Source: Orrella dioscoreae (GTDB lineage Bacteria; Pseudomonadota; Gammaproteobacteria; Burkholderiales; Burkholderiaceae_B). Taken from it: a DNA stretch of 64,000 bases. Position numbers and translations under genes: made by a program. Position 1 is the first letter of the stretch, and every line of letters begins with the position of its first letter. Below, piece after piece: positions 18,172 through 26,511 of the stretch. Location of the stretch: the NCBI RefSeq assembly GCF_900089455.2, contig NZ_LT907988.1, forward strand, positions 124,001-188,000. The letters run 5' to 3'. The notes below the pieces were generated by a model that saw only the letters and a program-made list of their open reading frames with translations, was not told the origin of the DNA and ran no database searches.

Positions 18172-18966
18172 TCAGTCCAGCGTCTTCACGCGCTGGATCA
18201 TTTCCGCGCCGAAGGACAGGTAGGCCTGCGCCCCGCGCGAATTGCGGTCGTAGACGACCCCGGGCATGCCGTGGCTGGGCGCTTCGGCCAGACGGACATT
18301 GCGCGGCACGATGGTGCTGAACACCTTGTCGCCGAAGTGCGATTCGAGTTGGGCCGAGACCTGCTGCTGCAGCGTCATGCGCGGGTCGAACATGACACGC
18401 AGCAGGCCGATGATGCGCAGGTCCGGATTGAGGTTGCGATGCACGCGCTTGATGGTGTTGACCAGGTCGGACAGGCCTTCCAGCGCGAAGTATTCGCACT
18501 GCATCGGGATGATGACGCCATGCGCGGCCGCAAGGCCGTTCAGCGTGAGCAGCGACAACGTGGGCGGGCAATCGATGAGGACGAAGTCGTAGTCTTCGCC
18601 CACGGTTGCCAGCGCCTGGCGCAACTGCTGTTCGCGGTCTTCCATCTGCACGAGATCGATCTCGGCGCCAGCGAGCTCACGGTTCGCGGGCAGGACGTCA
18701 TAGCCGCCCGATTCAGCCGTCACGCGCGCCTCGCGCACCGTCGCCTCGCCGATCAGCACCTGGTAAAGGTTGTGCTTGAGCGCGCTCTTGTCGATGCCGC
18801 TGCCCATGGTCGCGTTGCCTTGCGGGTCCAGGTCCACCAGCAGGACGCGCTGCTGGTGCGCGGCAAGACCCGCGGCCAGGTTGATGGCCGTGGTGGTCTT
18901 GCCGACGCCGCCCTTCTGATTGGCGATGCAGAACACGCGGGCGGTCTTGGAACGATGGGCGGTCAT
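18172..18966 (-). CDS. parA: Chromosome partitioning ATPase ParA (Soj)
   Basis: Deviant Walker ATPase that binds nucleoid DNA and moves ParB-parS complexes apart. 264 residues from the ATG at 18966 (MTAHRSKTARVFCIANQ), which overlaps the rsmG stop by four bases. The KGGVGKTT motif gives the signature Lys18 and Lys23. The second Walker motifs follow as LLVDLDPQGN and VLIDCPPTLSLLT. There is no N-terminal DNA-binding extension, so it is the chromosomal small type. Confidence 0.97.
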   Translation of the reverse strand: MTAHRSKTARVFCIANQKGGVGKTTTAINLAAGLAAHQQRVLLVDLDPQGNATMGSGIDKSALKHNLYQVLIGEATVREARVTAESGGYDVLPANRELAGAEIDLVQMEDREQQLRQALATVGEDYDFVLIDCPPTLSLLTLNGLAAAHGVIIPMQCEYFALEGLSDLVNTIKRVHRNLNPDLRIIGLLRVMFDPRMTLQQQVSAQLESHFGDKVFSTIVPRNVRLAEAPSHGMPGVVYDRNSRGAQAYLSFGAEMIQRVKTLD

Positions 18967-19652
18967 GGGTTTCCTTTGCGGCGCATCCACACGATGCAGC
19001 GTTGTGCTTGCAATTCCGGTACGGTCAGCGGCTCGACGCGGGTGATGTCCCACGCGTTGTCTTCCTGCAGCGCCTGCGCTTCGTCGTCGGGTTCGCGACC
19101 CTTCATGCCGACGAGCCAGCCGTCTTCGGCGACATGCCGGCCCGCCAGTCTAGAGAAATCCGCCAGCGATGCAAACGCGCGCGAGACCACGGCATCGCAT
19201 TGGGCGGGCTCGATCTGCTCGACACGCGAATGCGTGGCCTTCAGGTTCGGCAGCTTGAGCACGCCGGCCATCTGGCGGACGAAGGCGGTTTTCTTTTCGA
19301 CGGCGTCCACGCAAGTGACCTGCCAGTCCGGCCGCGCGATCGCCAGCACGACGCCCGGCAAGCCGCCGCCCGAGCCCACGTCCATGATGCGCGCGCCTGC
19401 CTGGGCGTCGCCGCGCGCGTCCAGGACCCGCGCGAGCGGCCCCACCAGCGACAGGCTGTCGAAGACGTGCTGGATCAGCATCTGCTCGGGATCCCGCAGC
19501 GCAGTGAGGTTGTAGGTGCGATTCCAGTGCTGCATCTGGCCCACATAGGCCAGCAGCGCGGCCTGCTGGACCGTATCCAGGGTCAGGCCCAGGACCTGCA
19601 CTGCACGCGCCAGGCGAGGCGCGTGGTCGGTACTAGCGGTGACGGGCGGCAT
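18963..19652 (-). CDS. rsmG: 16S rRNA (guanine527-N7)-methyltransferase
   Basis: SAM-dependent methylation of G527 in 16S rRNA; loss gives low-level streptomycin resistance in several bacteria. 229 residues. Family start HWNRTYNLTALRDPEQML; SAM-binding MDVGSGGGLPGVVLAI near residue 92; VSRAFASLADF follows. Its ATG comes directly after the mnmG stop (TGAATG), and its end overlaps parA, so mnmG-rsmG-parA-parB is one tight operon. Confidence 0.96.
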   Translation of the reverse strand: MPPVTASTDHAPRLARAVQVLGLTLDTVQQAALLAYVGQMQHWNRTYNLTALRDPEQMLIQHVFDSLSLVGPLARVLDARGDAQAGARIMDVGSGGGLPGVVLAIARPDWQVTCVDAVEKKTAFVRQMAGVLKLPNLKATHSRVEQIEPAQCDAVVSRAFASLADFSRLAGRHVAEDGWLVGMKGREPDDEAQALQEDNAWDITRVEPLTVPELQAQRCIVWMRRKGNP

Positions 19653-21572
19653 TCAGGCAGCCCGCCGATTGCGCGAGCCGTACTGCAGGCGCTTCAAGTG
19701 GATGAGCAGCAATGAAATGGCGGCGGGCGTGACGCCCGAGACCCGGGCGGCCTGGCCGACGGTTTCGGGGCGCGCGGCCTTGAGCTTCTGGCGCACCTCG
19801 AAGGACAGGCTGGTCACCGCGTCGTAATCGATGTCTTCGGGGATGCGCTGGGCCTCGTGGTGGGCATGCTTGCGCACCTCGTCCTGCTGCCGGGCGATGT
19901 AGCCCGCGTACTTGATCTGGATCTCGACCTGCTCGGCCACTTCGCCCTCTGGCAGGCCAGGACCGGCCAGTAGCTCGCCCAGGCCATTGGGCGCTTCCAT
20001 CAGGCGGCGATAAGACACGTTGGGGCGTGAGAGCAAATCTGATAGCGAGTACTCACGTTCAATGGCTTTGCCGAGCAAGGCTTCGGCCGCATCCGACGAA
20101 AAGTTGCGCGGATGCACCCAGCTGCTTTTCAAGCGCTGCACTTCCGCGGCGACGGCGTCGCGCTTGCGATTGAAAGCCTCCCAGCGGGCATCGTCCACGA
20201 TACCCAGGTTGCGGCCAATTTCGGTCAGGCGCAGATCGGCATTGTCTTCGCGCAGACTCAGCCGGTATTCCGCACGCGACGTGAACATCCGATAAGGTTC
20301 GGTGACGCCCCGCGTGACCAGGTCATCGACGAGCACACCCAGGTAGGACTCTTCGCGGCGCGGCACCCAGGGTTCACGCCCCTGGGCTTGCAGCGCGGCG
20401 TTCACGCCAGCCAGCAGGCCTTGTGCCGCGGCTTCTTCGTAGCCCGTCGTGCCGTTGATCTGACCCGCAAAGAAAAGCCCCTGGATGGCTCGCGTCTCCA
20501 GGCTGCTCTTCAATCCACGCGGATCGAAGTAGTCGTATTCGATGGCATAGCCAGGACGCAGGATGTGTGCGTTTTCCAAACCGGGCAAGGACCGTATCAG
20601 ATCCAGCTGCACGTCGAACGGCAGGCTGGTGGAGACGCCGTTGGGATAGACCTCATGCGTATCCAGGCCTTCAGGCTCCAGGAAGACCTGATGCGAGTTC
20701 TTGTCGGCAAAACGATGGACCTTGTCCTCGATGGACGGGCAATAGCGCGGCCCCACGCCTTCGATCACGCCGCTATACATCGGCGAGCGATCCAGGCCAC
20801 CACGGATGATGTCGTGGGTCCGGGCATTGGTGTGGGTGATCCAGCAAGGCACCTGGCGAGGGTGCATCGCCGCATTGCCCATGAAGGAGAACACCGGCAC
20901 CGGATCCAGGTCACCGGGTTGTTCTTCCAGCACGCTGTAGTTGATGCTGCGGCCATCGATGCGCGGCGGCGTCCCGGTCTTCAGGCGCCCTTGCGGTAGC
21001 TTCAGCTCCTTGAGGCGTTGTCCCAATGAGGTCGCGGGCGGATCGCCTGCCCGGCCGCCGGAGTAATTCTGCAGTCCCACGTGGATCAGGCCGTTCAGGA
21101 AGGTGCCTGCAGTCAGCACCACCGTCTTCGCGCGAAACTTCAAACCAATCTGGGTAACGGCCCCCACCACACGGTCGCCTTCCACCATCAAATCATCGAC
21201 GCCTTGTTGGAAGAGCCAGAGATTTTCTTGATTTTCCAGGCGGCCGCGGATGGCTTTGCGATAAAGCACCCGATCTGCTTGGGCACGGGTGGCACGCACC
21301 GCGGGGCCCTTGGAACCATTCAGGATGCGGAACTGGATACCTGCCTCATCTGTGGCAATGGCCATCGCACCGCCCAGGGCATCGATTTCACGGACCAGGT
21401 GGCCTTTACCAATACCCCCGATCGACGGGTTGCAGGACATCTGTCCCAACGTCTCAATATTGTGGGTCAGCAACAGGGTGGCGCTACCGGCACGTGCGGC
21501 AGCCAGCGCAGCTTCGGCGCCGGCGTGACCGCCGCCGACCACGATGACGTCGAATTCGCGGGGGAAATCCAT
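19653..21572 (-). CDS. mnmG: tRNA uridine-5-carboxymethylaminomethyl modification enzyme MnmG (GidA)
   Basis: FAD-dependent partner of MnmE that makes cmnm5U34 in wobble positions of several tRNAs. 639 residues from the ATG at 21572 ([18 protein letters not shown]). FAD motif [16 protein letters not shown] at the start; [13 protein letters not shown] near residue 50; [12 protein letters not shown]-terminal [20 protein letters not shown] box lies 34-39 bases upstream with a parS palindrome over its -35 region. Its partner mnmE is at 48317-49678. Confidence 0.97.
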   Translation of the reverse strand: MDFPREFDVIVVGGGHAGAEAALAAARAGSATLLLTHNIETLGQMSCNPSIGGIGKGHLVREIDALGGAMAIATDEAGIQFRILNGSKGPAVRATRAQADRVLYRKAIRGRLENQENLWLFQQGVDDLMVEGDRVVGAVTQIGLKFRAKTVVLTAGTFLNGLIHVGLQNYSGGRAGDPPATSLGQRLKELKLPQGRLKTGTPPRIDGRSINYSVLEEQPGDLDPVPVFSFMGNAAMHPRQVPCWITHTNARTHDIIRGGLDRSPMYSGVIEGVGPRYCPSIEDKVHRFADKNSHQVFLEPEGLDTHEVYPNGVSTSLPFDVQLDLIRSLPGLENAHILRPGYAIEYDYFDPRGLKSSLETRAIQGLFFAGQINGTTGYEEAAAQGLLAGVNAALQAQGREPWVPRREESYLGVLVDDLVTRGVTEPYRMFTSRAEYRLSLREDNADLRLTEIGRNLGIVDDARWEAFNRKRDAVAAEVQRLKSSWVHPRNFSSDAAEALLGKAIEREYSLSDLLSRPNVSYRRLMEAPNGLGELLAGPGLPEGEVAEQVEIQIKYAGYIARQQDEVRKHAHHEAQRIPEDIDYDAVTSLSFEVRQKLKAARPETVGQAARVSGVTPAAISLLLIHLKRLQYGSRNRRAA

Positions 21573-21605
21573 GATGGGAATGGGTAAGGCAAAGATCAAA
21601 CCGGG

Positions 21606-21634
21606 ATTATAGTGCCGGGGCTCTTTTGGTTCCA
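21606..21634 (-). promoter_or_regulatory. mnmG operon promoter, overlapped by parS
   Basis: The minus strand has a perfect TATAAT (21611-21606). With a 17-base spacer the -35 position is TGGAAC (21634-21629), a poor match that lies inside a parS palindrome. ParB bound there would be expected to occlude or modulate the promoter. The -10 is clear; the -35 assignment is inference. Confidence 0.6.
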
Positions 21635-21643
21635 CGTGGAACA
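21628..21643. promoter_or_regulatory. parS site 1
   Basis: GGTTCCACGTGGAACA, 15 of 16 to the palindrome TGTTCCACGTGGAACA. It lies 56 bases before the mnmG start, over the predicted -35. Confidence 0.85.
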
Positions 21644-21740
21644 TCAAGCGCGTTGGGGAAGGGAGACGGGCTCACTCGATGAATGCACTGAGGTAATTGT
21701 CGTGTCCAGCACCTGGGGATATATCCGAGCGGGAGATCCA

Positions 21741-21756
21741 TGTTCCACGTGGAACA
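21741..21756. promoter_or_regulatory. parS site 2
   Basis: TGTTCCACGTGGAACA, a perfect 16-bp palindrome fitting the ParB consensus TGTTNCACGTGAAACA apart from one G/A wobble. Confidence 0.92.
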
Positions 21757-21765
21757 TTGGCGTTC

Positions 21766-21781
21766 TGTTTCACGTGGAACA
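21766..21781. promoter_or_regulatory. parS site 3
   Basis: TGTTTCACGTGGAACA, starting 25 bases after site 2. The left half equals the classical Bacillus half-site. Confidence 0.92.
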
Positions 21782-21792
21782 ATGAGAGTTCG

Positions 21793-21808
21793 TGTTCCAC
21801 GTGAAACA
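21793..21808. promoter_or_regulatory. parS site 4
   Basis: TGTTCCACGTGAAACA, an exact match to the published consensus TGTTNCACGTGAAACA; it starts 27 bases after site 3. Confidence 0.93.
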
Positions 21809-21842
21809 ACCAACGTTGCGCGGGAGCTCAAAGCAAAATGCA

Positions 21843-21858
21843 TGTTCCACGTGGAACA
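21843..21858. promoter_or_regulatory. parS site 5
   Basis: TGTTCCACGTGGAACA, identical to site 2. It lies in the gap just past the end of the LysR gene. Confidence 0.92.
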
Positions 21859-21869
21859 CCCGATAGCGA

Positions 21870-22766
21870 TCAATCCTGGAGCGTTGATCTCAAGGTCCGT
21901 CGGAGGTAATCCACCAATGACGATACCTTCGCCAGCGGGAATCTGTCCCGACGATACAGAGCATGTATAGGCCGAGACGCGGGCAGGTAATCCTCAAGCA
22001 GGGGAATCAACCTTCCGGAGGCGATATCCTCTTCCACCAACATCTCCGGTTGAAGCAGGATGCCGCCGCCTGCTAGCGAAACCTGTCTCAATGCCGGGCC
22101 ATCATTGCTCAGAAAGATCGCGTCGGGCCAGGGCTGCGGCGCTTCCCCGATCAACAGGTTCCACGTGGAACGCCTATTCCAAACGAGGTTTCCAAGACAC
22201 CGATGGCTGACCAAGTGCTCGACGTGTTCCGGCGTGCCGTGCACGGCAAGATACTCAGGAGACGCACACAACGCCATGCGATAGTCCCCAAGACGTATCG
22301 CGACCAGATCGAGGTCCGGATCCAGTGCGCCAACGCGAAGCAGCAGATCGAATCCTTCCTCAACAGGATTTACATGGCTGTTGCTCAGCTCCAGCACAAG
22401 CCGGACATTGGGATGCTCTTGCTGAAAACCCGCCAGCGCCGGTGCGATCAAGCATTGGCCCAGCGTGGTGGCGCAGGAGATGCGCAGCGTTGCCTGTCCT
22501 TGTGCCTGAAGATCCGTCACGGATGCCTCCGCCCATGACAATTGCTCCAATACTCGCCGGCCTTCCTCGTAGAAACGCCGACCCGCATCGGTGAGGCTCT
22601 GCTGACGGGTTGTTCGCCGTATCAATTGCACGCCCAGGTGGGTTTCCAGTTGCGCCAACACCTTGCCCACCATCGCTGGCGTCACGTCCAGCCGCTCCGC
22701 GGCACGGGTCAAGCTGCCGTTATCTACCACGGCAACGAAGACTTCTATGGCCTTGATCCTGTCCAT
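21870..22766 (-). CDS. LysR-family transcriptional regulator
   Basis: 298 residues from the ATG at 22766 (MDRIKAIEVFVAVVDNGSL), the typical LysR opening; a longer frame from 22817 is possible. N-terminal winged helix-turn-helix (about 1-60, SLTRAAERLDVTPAMVGKVLAQLE), then the periplasmic-binding-like effector domain with LCASPEYLAVHGTPEH. It is divergent from the SDR gene with 113 bases between starts, so that gene is the likely target. A parS-like palindrome is embedded in its coding region. Effector unknown. Confidence 0.9.
   Translation of the reverse strand: MDRIKAIEVFVAVVDNGSLTRAAERLDVTPAMVGKVLAQLETHLGVQLIRRTTRQQSLTDAGRRFYEEGRRVLEQLSWAEASVTDLQAQGQATLRISCATTLGQCLIAPALAGFQQEHPNVRLVLELSNSHVNPVEEGFDLLLRVGALDPDLDLVAIRLGDYRMALCASPEYLAVHGTPEHVEHLVSHRCLGNLVWNRRSTWNLLIGEAPQPWPDAIFLSNDGPALRQVSLAGGGILLQPEMLVEEDIASGRLIPLLEDYLPASRPIHALYRRDRFPLAKVSSLVDYLRRTLRSTLQD
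22157..22172. promoter_or_regulatory. parS-like site 6, inside a LysR gene
   Basis: GGTTCCACGTGGAACG, a 14-bp perfect core palindrome with both outer bases changed. It lies in the coding sequence of the LysR regulator, 314 bases from site 5. Probably a weaker site. Confidence 0.7.
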
Positions 22767-22879
22767 GCCCGCCTCATTCCCAACCCGATGTTGAAAGTCC
22801 TGCAAATTATCCGCCATTGATCAGCTCGGATGCGCTCCCCACACTGTGGCGTGTCAGCCAACAGATAAGGAGCATATTC

Positions 22880-23494
22880 ATGAAGGTACTCGTCGTCGGC
22901 GCCAGCGGACTGATCGGGAAGGCGGTAGTCCAAGACCTGGAAAGGGATCACGAGGTGATCCAGGCCAGTCATCGCCGAAGCACGTTGTCCGTCGACATCA
23001 AGGATGCGCACAGCGTGCAAGCGCTGTTCGAATCGGTAGGGAAGGTGGATGCGATCATCGCCACCACGGGAAACGTCCACTTCGGCGCGCTGCAAACCCT
23101 GCGCGCGGAAGACTTCGCACAAGGCCTGCTGGACAAGCTGCTGGGCCAGGTGCGGTTGACGCTGATCGGCCAGCATTATCTGAACGAAGGAGGTTCGATT
23201 ACGCTGACCACCGGCATCCTCTCGGATGAGCCTATCCGGGACGGCACCAACGCCGCAGCGGTCAACGCCGGTCTGGAGGGATTTGTGCGCGCAGCGGCGC
23301 TGGCGTTGTCAGGCCGGCGTATCAACGTCGTCAGTCCTACCGTCCTGACGGAGGCCTTGGAACACTATGCCAACAGTTTTCCCGGTTTCGACAGCGTGCC
23401 AGCGTGGAAAGTGGCTGCGGCTTATCGCCGAAGCGTCGAGGGAATACAGACTGGCAGGGTCTATCGCGTCGGCTGGGTGCGCGACGCGCGATGA
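22880..23494 (+). CDS. Short-chain dehydrogenase/reductase
   Basis: 204 residues from the ATG at 22880, which has AAGGAG 7 bases upstream; the frame extends upstream but without a ribosome site. The N-terminal dinucleotide motif VVGASGLIGKAVV fits an NAD(P)-binding Rossmann fold. TTGNVHFG takes the place of the NNAG motif. The catalytic Tyr-Lys pair (YxxxK) is not obvious; the region reads TNAAAVNAGLEGFVRAAALAL. It belongs to the short atypical SDR group often found beside LysR genes. Substrate unknown. Confidence 0.82.
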   Translation: MKVLVVGASGLIGKAVVQDLERDHEVIQASHRRSTLSVDIKDAHSVQALFESVGKVDAIIATTGNVHFGALQTLRAEDFAQGLLDKLLGQVRLTLIGQHYLNEGGSITLTTGILSDEPIRDGTNAAAVNAGLEGFVRAAALALSGRRINVVSPTVLTEALEHYANSFPGFDSVPAWKVAAAYRRSVEGIQTGRVYRVGWVRDAR

Positions 23495-23556
23495 GCAATG
23501 CCGCCGCAAGCCATTGATTTATATAGATAATTTATAAGTTTCAACGACTTCACGTG

Positions 23557-23590
23557 ACAACGCCCCGGCCTGAAAGGCGCGGGGCGTTGT
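23557..23590 (-). terminator. Hairpin past cspA, terminator-like
   Basis: An 11-bp perfect stem (23557-23567 with 23580-23590, arm ACAACGCCCCG), extended by GCC/GGC, lies about 46 bases after the cspA stop and about 60 bases after the convergent SDR gene. No T-run on either strand, so termination efficiency is uncertain. Confidence 0.5.
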
Positions 23591-23636
23591 CGGGCCAGTA
23601 CAGGCTGGCCTGACGGGAAAAACGGGATTTCCCGAC

Positions 23637-23843
23637 TTACAGAGGACGGATGTCCTCAGCTTGAGGGCCCTTGGGGCCATCCTTCACTTCGAATTCGACG
23701 GCCTGGCCTTCGTTCAGGCTGCGGTAGCCACGGCCCTGGATGGCCGAGAAGTGCGCGAAGACGTCAGTGCCGCCCGCGTCGGGGGTAATGAAACCGAAAC
23801 CCTTCTCGGCGTTGAACCACTTAACTTTGCCCGTTTGAGCCAT
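23637..23843 (-). CDS. cspA: Cold-shock domain protein
   Basis: 68-residue OB-fold protein that binds single-stranded nucleic acid and acts as an RNA chaperone. RNP1 is KGFGFI (14-19) and RNP2 is VFAHF (28-32); the C-terminus [17 protein letters not shown] is typical of betaproteobacterial CspA. The ATG at 23843 gives the standard size. The 234 bases between it and the upstream membrane-protein gene are AT-richer than their surroundings and probably hold a long 5' leader, as in cold-inducible csp genes. Confidence 0.96.
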   Translation of the reverse strand: MAQTGKVKWFNAEKGFGFITPDAGGTDVFAHFSAIQGRGYRSLNEGQAVEFEVKDGPKGPQAEDIRPL

Positions 23844-24077
23844 GATCGGAAACGTCCATATAGAAAACAGGGAGTGCATTGAACCAAGGTCGCTGAATTC
23901 CTACTGGACATCTGCTTCCGGATACCGCGAAGGGCAAGGGGTAAAGCGAGAGGGCCGACAGAGGGGTCTTGCGCACAGCTTGATTACAACCGCGAAATGC
24001 AGCATACCGACGGCCGGCAAAATATTCATATCGGCGTTTTCCCGAATGTCGTATTTGTGCGTGCCAAACCGCGCCAA

Positions 24078-25136
24078 TTAAGGCTTTTCCGCGGACTTTT
24101 TGCGCGAAACCAAACGATACAAAGGCCCCGTCACCAGCACCACGAAAACCATCCGCGTGACGTGAAACGCGGTGACGACCGGCACGCCCAATTGCAGCAC
24201 CTTTGCGGTGATCGCCATCTCGGCGATGCCACCGGGTGTCGTGCCCAGGATCAGCGTCGGTAGCGGGACGTCCGTGAAGAGGACGAGCAGGCACGCGAAC
24301 CCCGCTGCCAGCAGCAAGGAAAGCACGGTATAGAGCGCCGCCGTCAGGACCAGGCTTGGCGCGCCGCGGAAGAAGCCCGGCCGATAGCGGTCGCCCAAGG
24401 ACCAGCCGATGAGCAGTTGCCCGCCTGCCGTCACCACGGCGGGAAGCGCCGACAGCGACACGTCCTGCGTGGTGAGCCCCATGGCCACGGCCAGCGGCCC
24501 AAGTATCCAGGGCGCAGGCAGCTTGCGCCAGGCGAACAGGAATGCGCTGGCGCACGTCAATGCGACCAGCAGGAACAATCCCGGCGGGTCCACCCGTGCA
24601 GTGCCCGGCAAGGAGGGATCCAGGCCCGCCACGCCCCAGGCCTGGAACAGGAAGGGCACGATCATAACCACGAGCAGAATGCGCACGCTGTGTGCCGTGG
24701 CGACGCGTTCGAGGTTCGCGCCATGGCGCTCGGCCAGGGTCGTCATCTCGCTGGCGCCGCCTATCGCACAGGAGAACCAGGCGGTCTGGAAATCCACCTT
24801 GGCGAAGCGCTGCATCAGGATGGCGCCCAGGCCGCACAGCAGCACCGGAAACACCATGCCCGCCACGATGGCCGGCGCATGGTCCACGACATGTCCCACG
24901 ACCTGTGGCGTGAAATACAGGCCCAGGGACGTCCCGATGACCCATTGGCCCGCGTTGCGCAGCGGGGCAGGGCAGACCGTCTGCATGCCGCGGATGCGCG
25001 TGGCCGCGGTCGCCAGCAAGGGGCCCAGCATCCACGGCAACGGCAGGTCCAGGTGCACGGCGAGCAGCGCGCCGGCCAACGCAATCAGGAATCCGGCAAA
25101 AAGGCGCAAGGGCATCATGGACGGCTGGGGCGGCAT
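24078..25136 (-). CDS. AbrB-family membrane protein (putative regulator/transporter)
   Basis: 352 residues, strongly hydrophobic with about ten predicted membrane helices in two repeated halves. Each half carries a GG-x-x-EM motif: GGASEMTTLAERHG near residue 125 and GGIAEMAITAK near residue 305. This is the AbrB duplication family (often mislabelled ammonia monooxygenase), described in E. coli in connection with aidB regulation. Function is unsettled; it may be a transporter. It is divergent from the aminotransferase gene with 101 bases between. No clear ribosome site precedes the first ATG. Confidence 0.85.
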   Translation of the reverse strand: MPPQPSMMPLRLFAGFLIALAGALLAVHLDLPLPWMLGPLLATAATRIRGMQTVCPAPLRNAGQWVIGTSLGLYFTPQVVGHVVDHAPAIVAGMVFPVLLCGLGAILMQRFAKVDFQTAWFSCAIGGASEMTTLAERHGANLERVATAHSVRILLVVMIVPFLFQAWGVAGLDPSLPGTARVDPPGLFLLVALTCASAFLFAWRKLPAPWILGPLAVAMGLTTQDVSLSALPAVVTAGGQLLIGWSLGDRYRPGFFRGAPSLVLTAALYTVLSLLLAAGFACLLVLFTDVPLPTLILGTTPGGIAEMAITAKVLQLGVPVVTAFHVTRMVFVVLVTGPLYRLVSRKKSAEKP

Positions 25137-25237
25137 TCGCGCGTAAAGTGCGTATTATCCTTCGCACGCTGGCATTTGCCTTCCACGCCAACCCCTTAAC
25201 TCCGCCCGCTGCCTTTCCTGCGGCACGCAAGCACACA

Positions 25238-26404
25238 ATGATCGAATCCAAGCTCCCCGACGTCGGCACCACCATCTTCACGGTCATGAGCAAGCTGGCC
25301 GCCGACACCGGCGCCATCAACCTGGGCCAGGGCTTTCCTGACTTCAACGCCGACCCCGCACTGCTGGACCTGGTCAGCCAGGCCATGGCGCAAGGCCATA
25401 ACCAGTATCCCTACATGCCCGGCATCGCGCCGCTGCGCGCGGCGATCTCGGACAAGGTGGCCTCCCTTTATGGACGGCGCTACGACGCGGATAGCGAGAT
25501 CACGGTGACCAGCGGCGCCACCGAAGCCCTGATGGCGACGGTGCTGTGCGCGGTCCAGGCTGGCGACGAAGTGGTCGTGATCGAACCCTGCTACGACTCC
25601 TACCTGCCTTCCATCCGCCTGGCGGGCGGCGTGGCCGTGCCGGTGCCGCTGCGCGCGCCGACGCAAGCCGATCCGTACTACCGCGTCGACTGGCAGAAGG
25701 TGCGCGATGCGATCACGCCGCGCACGCGCCTGCTGATGCTGAACTTCCCGCACAACCCCACCGGCGCGGTGCTGACGCAGGCCGACCTGGACACGCTGGA
25801 AGACATCGTGCGCGACACGCGCGTGCTGCTCTCGTCGGACGAAGTCTATGAACACATCGTGTTCGATGGCCAGCCGCACGTCAGCCTGGCAAGCCGCCCT
25901 GCGCTGGCCGAGCGCGCCTTCGTGATCTCGTCTTTCGGCAAGACGTATCACACCACCGGCTGGAAGATAGGCTATTGCTGCGCCCCCAAGGCCCTGTCGG
26001 CCGAGCTGCGCAAGGTGCACCAGTTCATGGTCTTCACGGTGGCCTCGCCGATGCAGCATGCGCTGGCCACCTATATGCAGGATGCCTCGCATGCCGCGAA
26101 CCTGCCCGCGTTCTACCAGGCCAAGCGCGACCGCCTGGCGCGCGGACTTGCCGCCACGAAATTCAAGGCATTGCCATGCCCTGGCACCTTCTTCATGCTG
26201 GCCGACTATGGCGCGATCTCGGACCTGCCCGAGGCCGAATTCTCGCGCTGGCTGACGCTGGAACACGGCGTGGCCGTCATTCCCGTGTCGGCGTTCTATC
26301 GCCAGCCTGCCGCCCCCGCTTCCAACCACCAGATCGTGCGCTTCTGCTTCGCCAAGCAGGACGCGACCCTGGACGAGGCCATCCGGCGCCTGCAGTCGGT
26401 CTGA
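25238..26404 (+). CDS. PLP-dependent aminotransferase (YbdL/methionine aminotransferase-like)
   Basis: 388 residues from the ATG at 25238 (MIESKLPDVGTTIFTVMSKLA); the frame extends upstream without support. Fold type I class-I aminotransferase: INLGQGFPDF (28-36), TSGATEAL (91-98), NFPHNPTG (169-176), SDEVYEHIVFD (200-210), and the PLP lysine K235 in SSFGKTYHTTGWK. These fit the methionine/kynurenine-glutamine transaminase K group, which re-aminates 2-oxo-4-methylthiobutanoate in methionine salvage. The exact amino donor is inference. A terminator follows. Confidence 0.9.
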   Translation: MIESKLPDVGTTIFTVMSKLAADTGAINLGQGFPDFNADPALLDLVSQAMAQGHNQYPYMPGIAPLRAAISDKVASLYGRRYDADSEITVTSGATEALMATVLCAVQAGDEVVVIEPCYDSYLPSIRLAGGVAVPVPLRAPTQADPYYRVDWQKVRDAITPRTRLLMLNFPHNPTGAVLTQADLDTLEDIVRDTRVLLSSDEVYEHIVFDGQPHVSLASRPALAERAFVISSFGKTYHTTGWKIGYCCAPKALSAELRKVHQFMVFTVASPMQHALATYMQDASHAANLPAFYQAKRDRLARGLAATKFKALPCPGTFFMLADYGAISDLPEAEFSRWLTLEHGVAVIPVSAFYRQPAAPASNHQIVRFCFAKQDATLDEAIRRLQSV

Positions 26405-26445
26405 ACGCCTGCCGGGCCCATCCATCCGGTGTCCGGCGGGCCAAG

Positions 26446-26484
26446 GAAGAAGGGCGCGGCTGTTGGCCACGCCCTTCTTCTTTT
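26446..26484 (+). terminator. Rho-independent terminator after the aminotransferase
   Basis: GAAGAAGGGCG (26446-26456) pairs with CGCCCTTCTTC (26470-26480), followed by TTTTCC. It lies between convergent genes and may also weakly stop tctA transcription from the other side. Confidence 0.8.
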
Positions 26485-26511
26485 CCGCCTACCCCGACAG
26501 GCGAAAGCAGA

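Noticed and set aside
21572-21870. oriC directly upstream of mnmG, as in E. coli
   Set aside because: No TTATNCACA boxes were found in this gap; its palindromes are CACGTG-centred parS sites. The DnaA-box array lies at 32 kb instead.
23553-23558. CACGTG near the cspA hairpin as a further parS site
   Set aside because: Only the 6-base core matches; the flanks lack the TGTTNC/GNAACA arms.
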